NCBI RefSeq assembly: GCF_900113945.1
Contig: NZ_FORG01000031.1
Location: 1-37,096, forward strand
Origin: Xenorhabdus mauleonii
GTDB taxonomy: Bacteria > Pseudomonadota > Gammaproteobacteria > Enterobacterales > Enterobacteriaceae
Direction of reading: 5' to 3'
Length of the DNA stretch: 37,096 nucleotides
Shown piece by piece: positions 32,270 to 37,096 of the stretch. The first letter of the stretch is position 1, and every line of letters starts with the position of its first letter. Both the position numbers and the translations under genes were made by a program. The notes beneath the pieces are model-generated. The model ran no database searches. It was not told where the DNA came from and saw only the letters and a list, made by a program, of their open reading frames with translations.

Positions 32270-32293
32270 ACCTTTTTTCTCTCACATGAAAGA

Positions 32294-33346
32294 TCAGGTC
32301 TCTTCTTCAGATTCAGGCACTAACACCATGATGTAAGCCCGTTGCTGGATGCCCCCCAAGTGCTTGAGGCGCGGCGTTTTGCCCTGATAACTGCGCCCAC
32401 TGGCCGGCTTTCGCAGTATTCCATTTTTCACCAAGGTATCGGCGAACATGTCCACGTTAAATCCCCGGGCAATCTCCTGCTTAAAGGTGGCAGGCAAGGT
32501 ATAGAACACTACCGGGTCATCGTCATGCTGGCCTTTCTTTTCCCGGTATCCGGCTAAGTCCCGGATGGGTAAATCCCGTTCGTCGTAGGGTAGCGGCGCA
32601 TAACGGCTCATGCCGTGGGCGTTCAGGAAATCCACTGTCTGCTCAACAATCTGCTCCAGTTCTTTGTTGCCTGTGCCGAACTCAGCCACCCACACATTGA
32701 AGATATATTGCAGCACATCCCGGCAGTGCTGTTCATCCCAGCCCGTGATAACCCGGCCCAGCATCAAGGCGGCTTCCAGCACGGCAAAGCGATCACTGAC
32801 TCGGTGCACCTGCTCGCCGTAGCTTTCCGGTATCAGCTTGCACCAGCGTGACTGGGCGTTGAGATAGGCTTTTTTCGCTTCCTGCGGGTGTGATGATAAG
32901 TAACTGATCCACTCCCGCCCAGCCGCACCGTAATGCTCACGGCAACCCCGCTTTAAGGCATCCGCATGGGCTTTACCGCTATCCAATCCGTGCAAGTTTT
33001 TTGCCCTTTCCATCGGAATGTTGAGCAATCGAACCAATTGCCCGGCATTCATCTTGATCCCCGCCTCCATCAGGAACGTCGGAATATCTTTTTCCCCGGT
33101 ACTGATGGCGATCGTTCGCCAGCTGGCCAATGGTCGGTTACCGCCCTCTTTCGCCCCCTGACCCACTTCATTGAGTGACAGCAGCCCGTCATTGTGTGCC
33201 AGTGCCTCGTTGGCAATCCCCAGTGCGGTGCCGTACCACGTCAGCCGCTGCTCATCCGGTTGACCGTACAGACTGGTGGCAATGTCTGCCGTGGTCATTT
33301 TCCCCGCCGTGGGCTGGGCATACAGATGCACCCCAAACCCATCCGC
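32294..33346 (-). pseudogene. Truncated DUF927 primase/helicase, C-terminal part
   Basis: Only the ATPase C-terminal part remains, starting inside the block that reads 'FGVHLFAQSSAGKTTT' in the intact homologue (here 'FGVHLYAQPTAGKMTT'). It then follows the homologue through 'SLNEVGQGAKEGGNRPLASW', 'REHYGAAGREWISYLSSHPQ' and the winged C-terminus. Zinc finger, Toprim and linker are missing. The cut coincides with the left edge of cassette copy C. The Walker A motif has Met where Thr/Ser is normal (GKM). It should be inactive as a primase. The GAGACAAC repeats lie beyond its 3' end. Confidence 0.85.
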
Positions 33347-33354
33347 CCCTATTG

Positions 33355-33451
33355 TGATGGCATGGGTTATTGCTTTTAGTTTTAGAGAGTAACTAATAGT
33401 TAAGGTTTATTCGCTTGTTTTGCGATAGCGATGAGGGTAAAGGTTGTTGAA
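33355..33451 (+). promoter_or_regulatory. Shared cassette upstream element, copy C
   Basis: Has GATGGCATGGGTTATTGC, then directly TTTTAGTTTTAGAGAG, the dyad TAACTAATAGTTA (33390-33402), AAGGTTTATTCGCTTGTTTT and GATGAGGGTAAAGGTTGTTG. It matches copy A except for a missing stretch of about 36 bp (AACCACTCAAGGG to ATTGTG). It lies directly against the broken primase. Confidence 0.65.
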
Positions 33452-33477
33452 ATATATTTTTACTAAAGGTGATTATT

Positions 33478-34173
33478 TTGACTCAAAAACATCGAGATTT
33501 TTTTAATTTACTGAAGCCATATATTTATGCGTATGAGCGGCATACCCGAACTATGTCATTACGCCTTTATCATTGCTCCCCAAAAGTGGTAAAGTCGATC
33601 GGTAATCGGATAGGTGTTCAGGAACAAGATATTCCCCAAATAATAGATGAATTGGGATTCAATGGACTACAAGGTTTGCTCACCTTGCTTCCACACTCCT
33701 TTGACATCGATATAACTCGTTATGAGCGGGAGATAATTGGGCCATTATCTGTCGATTCTAGTGGGAAATTGAACTTCAGTAAGCTTGTACAAAAAATCGA
33801 GATTAGTGAGAGAATACAACAAAATTCACGGTCTCTAGTTAATGGCGTAATGAGAATAATTAGATCACGCTCATCTCGTTATAATCCGATATCAGTAGCT
33901 TCACGGCCTTTTGAATCAATGCCGCTAAATTATCCGGCTCCGGGTGCTCCACGCGCACCATCTCCAATGTCGCAGGAGCGCGTAGCTTCGCCTATTGGAC
34001 ATCCAATTGAACAATCTAGCCAAAGTTATAATTCTTATAGCCCTATGGCAGCACCAACAAATCCTGTTCATCAACATCTACAACCTCAGTCTCGACCCCA
34101 ATCTCTGCTGTATTCTGCTGAACATGAACAAACACTTCGTGACGCTTTCGACTACATACGTCGAAATTCTTAG
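33478..34173 (+). CDS. Cassette protein, paralogue of the 22777 product
   Basis: 231 residues from TTG 33478, which has AAAGGTGATT at proper spacing; a GTG at 33469 overlaps that RBS. The N-terminal domain has 'HCSPKVVKSI', 'IPQIIDELGF' and 'ITRYEREIIGP'. The distance from SP to LGF is 28 residues, exactly as in the 22777 product, and Y-E-x-E-I follows in both. The tail (from about 130) is Pro/Ser/Gln-rich with 'APTNPVHQHLQPQSRPQS', ending in the helix 'EQTLRDAFDYIRRN'. No signal peptide. It replaced the 5' part of the primase gene. Function unknown. Confidence 0.65.
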   Translation: MTQKHRDFFNLLKPYIYAYERHTRTMSLRLYHCSPKVVKSIGNRIGVQEQDIPQIIDELGFNGLQGLLTLLPHSFDIDITRYEREIIGPLSVDSSGKLNFSKLVQKIEISERIQQNSRSLVNGVMRIIRSRSSRYNPISVASRPFESMPLNYPAPGAPRAPSPMSQERVASPIGHPIEQSSQSYNSYSPMAAPTNPVHQHLQPQSRPQSLLYSAEHEQTLRDAFDYIRRNS

Positions 34174-34214
34174 AGATCGCCGAAAAGACACCATTTATAG
34201 CTTTCTCCCATAAT

Positions 34215-34255
34215 CTTATCCTTCAGCGTGAGGGATAAGGCTTTGAGTTTTTTTT
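34215..34255 (+). terminator. Rho-independent terminator of cassette gene C
   Basis: CTTATCC (34215-34221) pairs with GGATAAG (34233-34239), extended inside by TCA/TGA, and a run of eight T follows at 34248-34255. This differs from the CACCCCAGA hairpins of the other two cassettes. Confidence 0.8.
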
Positions 34256-34296
34256 CTATTTCCCATATCGCTTGTTTATCCAAGTTTCAAGTTAAT

Positions 34297-34353
34297 AGGT
34301 TGCCAGCCGCAATATATGTATACGGATGTGATGAAAGTGATTGCGGTGGCAAA
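34297..34353. repeat. 57-bp repeat with long stem, copy 2
   Basis: Nearly identical to 26015-26071. Here the stem is longer: GCCAGCCGCAAT pairs with ATTGCGGTGGC apart from one bulged G. It follows the cassette C terminator. Apart from this I see no gene in 34256-34534. Confidence 0.6.
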
Positions 34354-34534
34354 TACAGAAAAGGCCGCGCTTATGTTGTTGTGCAGCCTTGAATTTAGAA
34401 TGTAAATTGGGGTTAAGTTTAAGCAAACACTCTTAGTTTGGCCTATTAACTGTTTTATTGCAGTACCTAGCTTTGCGATTCAGAGTTTTGATAGGAGAAT
34501 TGGTAGTCATAAGGCCCACGACTAACATAATTTT

Positions 34535-35050
34535 ATGGCTGTGATGACTTACCAAGGTTATAAGCTGTTCCATCAAGTGTTATACAAAGCTCTTTATTTT
34601 GGAAGAGCGGAAAGATTAATTGCTGAAATTGAGGCCGCCATTCTCAAAGTAGCAACGGAGAAATGGGGAGCAAAAGCCGAAGGTATAATTAAAGACATTC
34701 GCGGCAATAATATGCGCTTTAATTTCCGCGACGGCGACAGTAAATCGGACTACGACGGCTACGCGGGTAATATGTTTATTTCGGCCAGTAATAAAGCCAG
34801 CCCTTTAGTTGTTGATCGCAACCGTTCTCCCTTGACAGCCCATGATGGTAAACCTTATTCCTGTTGCTATATCAACGCGACTATCGGCCTCTACGGGTAC
34901 GACAATAAAGGCAAAGGTATATCGGCCTCACTCAGCGGGGGTCAGTTCTTCCGTGATGGCGACGCCTTCGCAGGCGGTGGGGTTGCATCCGTGAACGATT
35001 TCGATGATTTAAGCGAAGTGCAGATGCTGACGCCGATACAGAAGAATTAA
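34535..35050 (+). CDS. DUF2815 phage protein (ssDNA-binding-like), N-terminus replaced
   Basis: 171 residues. From about residue 28 the sequence fits DUF2815: 'IAEIEAAILKVATEKWGAKA', 'YDGYAGNMFISASNKASP', 'GKPYSCCYINATIGLYGYDN' and 'LSGGQFFRDGDAFAGGGVAS'. The family occurs with DUF927 primases and phage polymerases and resembles single-strand-binding proteins. The first about 27 residues do not look like the family start, and about 12 residues of conserved N-terminal strand seem to be missing, so a recombination joint lies near 34616. No clear RBS precedes the ATG. It may be non-functional. Confidence 0.65.
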   Translation: MAVMTYQGYKLFHQVLYKALYFGRAERLIAEIEAAILKVATEKWGAKAEGIIKDIRGNNMRFNFRDGDSKSDYDGYAGNMFISASNKASPLVVDRNRSPLTAHDGKPYSCCYINATIGLYGYDNKGKGISASLSGGQFFRDGDAFAGGGVASVNDFDDLSEVQMLTPIQKN

Positions 35051-35063
35051 TTTAATACGTTAA

Positions 35064-35088
35064 TTGCCCCGTTAATGTTACGGGGCAA
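35064..35088 (+). terminator. Hairpin after the DUF2815 gene
   Basis: TTGCCCCGT (35064-35072) pairs with ACGGGGCAA (35080-35088) around a 7-nt loop, 14 bp after the stop. No T run, but the stem is strong and the position fits a terminator. Confidence 0.6.
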
Positions 35089-35107
35089 CCCTAAAATAGA
35101 ATTATTC

Positions 35108-35298
35108 AGGTGCATGTATATAACGGAGCATCTCCGCGGAAAGATGTGGGTCTAATACTAACACCTCTCTCAATAGATCTAGCGTTTTCCTGCATATTAA
35201 ACTAGGTTGTTTAGCTAACTCTTTTGGGTCCTCAATATAGTAATCTTCTCCATATTTTCCGACTAATTTATCATTGATGATGGAAAATGCTTCTTCGA
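35108..35298 (-). pseudogene. Fragment of an unknown small protein
   Basis: A minus-strand frame without a start codon: 'VEEAFSIINDKLVGKYGEDY' through 'LREVLVLDPHLSAEMLRY' to 'IHAPE'. The composition looks like real protein. An in-frame stop lies directly upstream; a one-base change would join it to an ATG at about 35310. It meets the + strand gene 35287-35637 head to head. Confidence 0.35.
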
Positions 35299-35637
35299 CT
35301 TAATAGCCATGTTGCCGGCCTGTATGGCGATGTCTATGTGTCCGAGTGGGCTTGGTCGGATAATCCCATTCGGTTGGTGCAATTAGCGCTGGATCTATCA
35401 ATGCATGAGAAATGGAAGAGAACGTTTTATTCCTCCAGAGATTCAGGGGATAACGGCGAGGAGGCTTATAAGCGGTTCTTTATCCTGAATCGTATCCAAG
35501 GTGAACTCGCTTTTTTCGATACGGTAACATTGTTTGATAATGACAATTTTTGGGATGAAGAAAATCTTAAGAAGGCATGGTCACAAAAGGAGTTTGAAGA
35601 ACTGTTTTTATGTCGATTGCCTCATCCACGGTGGTAA
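35287..35637 (+). CDS. Unknown protein (116 aa), possibly 5'-truncated
   Basis: Begins at ATG 35287, but the first ten residues overlap the opposite fragment and may not be native. The body 'GDVYVSEWAWSDNPIRLVQL', 'ALDLSMHEKWKRTFYSS' and 'FFILNRIQGELAFFDTVTLF' is rich in Trp, Phe and acidic residues and looks like a compact soluble protein of the small immunity type. No family assigned. Its stop overlaps the GTG of the next pseudogene. Confidence 0.45.
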   Translation: MLLRLNSHVAGLYGDVYVSEWAWSDNPIRLVQLALDLSMHEKWKRTFYSSRDSGDNGEEAYKRFFILNRIQGELAFFDTVTLFDNDNFWDEENLKKAWSQKEFEELFLCRLPHPRW

Positions 35638-35887
35638 ATCTCATTGTTAAATCCCCCGTAGAACGTAAAGCCGCCCAGCGTCAACGCCAGAAAAATTCTG
35701 GCGTGACTAAAATTGAATTGCTCCTTGATAATCAAAAACTGGTGATACTGATACAAAATTGCTCACTGAGACGGCCCCGTATGACGTAGTTGGATATCTG
35801 CCATTGTTGATTCGCAAAAATTATGCGAAGGCGCAGCTGAAAATACAGGCGTTATTTACACGGCAAACTGGACTTCGTGAACGTTAA
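35631..35887 (+). pseudogene. Broken phage 'ERKAAQR' small DNA-binding-like protein
   Basis: From GTG 35631: 'KSPVERKAAQRQRQKNSGVT' then 'KIELLLDNQKLVILIQNCSL'. The frame then shifts near 35770 and continues as 'PYDVVGYLPLLIRKNYAKAQ' to a stop at 35885. A single-base change links the parts. I recall phage proteins of this style ending in a CxxC region like the piece at 31048-31155. Here the C-terminal part is lost, so this is a pseudogene. Confidence 0.5.
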
Positions 35888-36184
35888 ATGGAAATTATAA
35901 GGTGCCCACTTAGATTCATTTATAGCAAGTCTATCATTATCTTCAATATAATTTTCAAAATACCTATCGCCCCGTTTTGATATATAATCCAATATAAATG
36001 AACCATCAAGAGCTATAAACTTTATTCCAACTGGTCGAGGAGCTGGTAATGGTGGACCAGGTACATTAAATGGAGCATGACTCCATGGAGGTAAATTCCA
36101 TATTGGATATTCTACATAGTCACTCGTTTGGAGAATTACCTGAAGGGGATATTTTGTTTCATTATGTACACATTTATAATCCAT
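35852..36184 (-). CDS. Unknown small protein (110 aa), gene 2 of a pair
   Basis: AGAGGG precedes the ATG. 'MDYKCVHNETKYPLQVILQT', then a Pro-rich turn 'NVPGPPLPAPRPVG' and 'APYNFHLTFTK'. It is likely a beta-sandwich with no signal peptide or membrane segment. It lies 39 bp after the next gene on the same strand, so the two form an operon. A bacteriocin, adhesin or insect-active role cannot be judged. Confidence 0.5.
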   Translation of the reverse strand: MDYKCVHNETKYPLQVILQTSDYVEYPIWNLPPWSHAPFNVPGPPLPAPRPVGIKFIALDGSFILDYISKRGDRYFENYIEDNDRLAINESKWAPYNFHLTFTKSSLPCK

Positions 36185-36223
36185 GTTATAAACCCTCTAG
36201 TTATATTAATCGATGTTATATTA

Positions 36224-36544
36224 TTAACCGTCTACAGGAATTATAGAAATTGGAAAGCAATAATCAAAAAATGGAGACTCAACACTACAGCCATCCTGAT
36301 AATGAAGAGAAAATTTTTGATACTTGTTCAAAATAGAGGAATCACTTAAAGCAAAGGTAGCGTCAAGGTGTACCGCATGCGCAACAATCCTAATCTGTTC
36401 TATAAAATCGCCATATATAGTGAAAGTAAATGTAGAACCAGGAGAGATATAAGAATGCTGTTTTATAGGGTCATTTGGAATTCCCCCTCCTGTAACCATA
36501 GCACCCATAAGTACTTGTGATACGTTATAAAGCATTATATTCAT
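36224..36544 (-). CDS. Unknown small protein (106 aa), gene 1 of a pair
   Basis: AGGATAAAATT precedes the ATG; a second ATG three codons later is possible. 'GGGIPNDPIKQHSYISPGST' is followed by 'FTFTIYGDFIEQIRIVAHAV', suggesting beta strands. It shares size and style with the following gene, and both are AT-rich. No family recognised. Confidence 0.5.
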   Translation of the reverse strand: MNIMLYNVSQVLMGAMVTGGGIPNDPIKQHSYISPGSTFTFTIYGDFIEQIRIVAHAVHLDATFALSDSSILNKYQKFSLHYQDGCSVESPFFDYCFPISIIPVDG

Positions 36545-36865
36545 AATTTTATCCTAGATAATAGAATGAATGGAGATTCAATTTTATTGAAAACAGGTAA
36601 TAAAGTACATTTCATAAATTAATAATTTATTAAATAATGAATTTATTTTTTAATGTTAATTTATGGATTTGATTTTAATTTGCCGATTTTTTAATACTTA
36701 CCCATATTCATTTAAATAAAATTCATCATGACCCCGCTATTTCAAATAAAAACAATTACATACTAAACGTAGTGAACTTATTATTTTATTATTTTTAATA
36801 TCCCCTAAAAAAACTTCTAAATAGCTTTCTAAAATAATGCTACACCCTCTGTAAGCATACCCGTT
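36545..36865. other. AT-rich region without recognisable genes
   Basis: About 320 bp of very AT-rich DNA between the unknown gene pair and the transposase. It should contain the promoter of the pair (minus strand) and the unresolved end of the insertion sequence. No hairpin or repeat stands out. Confidence 0.5.
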
Positions 36866-37096
36866 TTAGTTCCACGTACTTTTTGAGATTTCCGCGTTTT
36901 CATTCATCATCCGGTACTCTTCCGGCGTCAGATTGTTCAGCGATTCATGAGGCCGCTCGCTGTTGTATTCCGTCATCCAGTGCTCTGTAATTTCCCGGAC
37001 CTCATTCAGTGTTCTGAACAGATAAAAATCCAGTACTTCTGTCCGGTACGTCCGGTTAAAACGTTCGATAAAGGCATTTTGTGTCGGTTTTCCTGG
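36866..37096 (-). mobile_element. IS3-family transposase OrfB, C-terminal end (partial)
   Basis: The minus-strand frame enters at the window edge and ends at 36866: '[20 protein letters not shown]', '[20 protein letters not shown]' and '[20 protein letters not shown]'. This is the end of the DDE integrase core of IS3-family OrfB; the Glu in 'NAFIERFN' is the last catalytic residue. The rest of the IS lies beyond the window. Its terminal repeat should lie left of 36866 but could not be defined. Confidence 0.85.

Overview
This looks like an accessory region of a gamma-proteobacterial chromosome, most likely an insect-associated Enterobacterales such as Xenorhabdus or Photorhabdus. That placement is inferred from protein style (T6SS vgrG/DUF4123 island, lambdoid lysis genes, P4-type integrase/AlpA/primase, IS3 transposase); no marker gene fixes the genus. 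The window is a patchwork of a T6SS island and at least two mobile elements, with much decay.

Layout. 1-6.8 kb (+ strand): the 3' end of a T6SS operon, with the end of tssF, vgrG, a DUF4123 effector adaptor, a small beta-rich protein, a DUF2515-like putative effector and three tandem copies of a membrane-anchored putative immunity gene. 6.9-12.4 kb (mainly - strand): a P4-like integrative element made of a repeat field (GGGATAA), a zinc-finger/Toprim/DUF927 primase-helicase, a small RHH-like gene, alpA and a tyrosine integrase broken by two separate frameshifts. It ends at the 3' half of a tRNA-Leu(UAA) gene, i.e. an attachment-site remnant. 12.8-13.9 kb: two lone + strand genes (possible avidin-like protein; tail-fibre-like protein).

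14.0-33.3 kb (- strand): a decayed lambdoid prophage read right to left. From the right it has a truncated second primase with its own GAGACAAC repeats, small early genes, DUF1367, a Ref-like HNH nuclease, a DUF1133 antiterminator-like gene with a terminator downstream, a methyltransferase pseudogene, a Tad2/DUF2829 protein, holin, endolysin, Rz/Rz1, terminase and tail genes. The morphogenesis block has collapsed: terminase large subunit carries an in-frame stop, and the portal gene is fused in frame to the C-terminal part of a tail-tip (gpJ-like) gene, so head genes and most tail genes are gone.

Inside this prophage, facing the other way, are three + strand cassette genes (21.9, 22.8 and 33.5 kb) that share a nearly identical upstream sequence. 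One encodes two C2H2 zinc fingers, a Gln/Arg coiled coil and an Arg-Ser tail. The other two share a diverged N-terminal domain followed by a Pro/Ser/Gln-rich disordered tail. They look like morons encoding eukaryote-like proteins and are the best candidate here for an undescribed system.

34.3-37.1 kb: a mosaic of gene fragments (DUF2815 with a replaced N-terminus, broken small phage genes), two unknown small genes and the 3' end of an IS3-family transposase at the edge.
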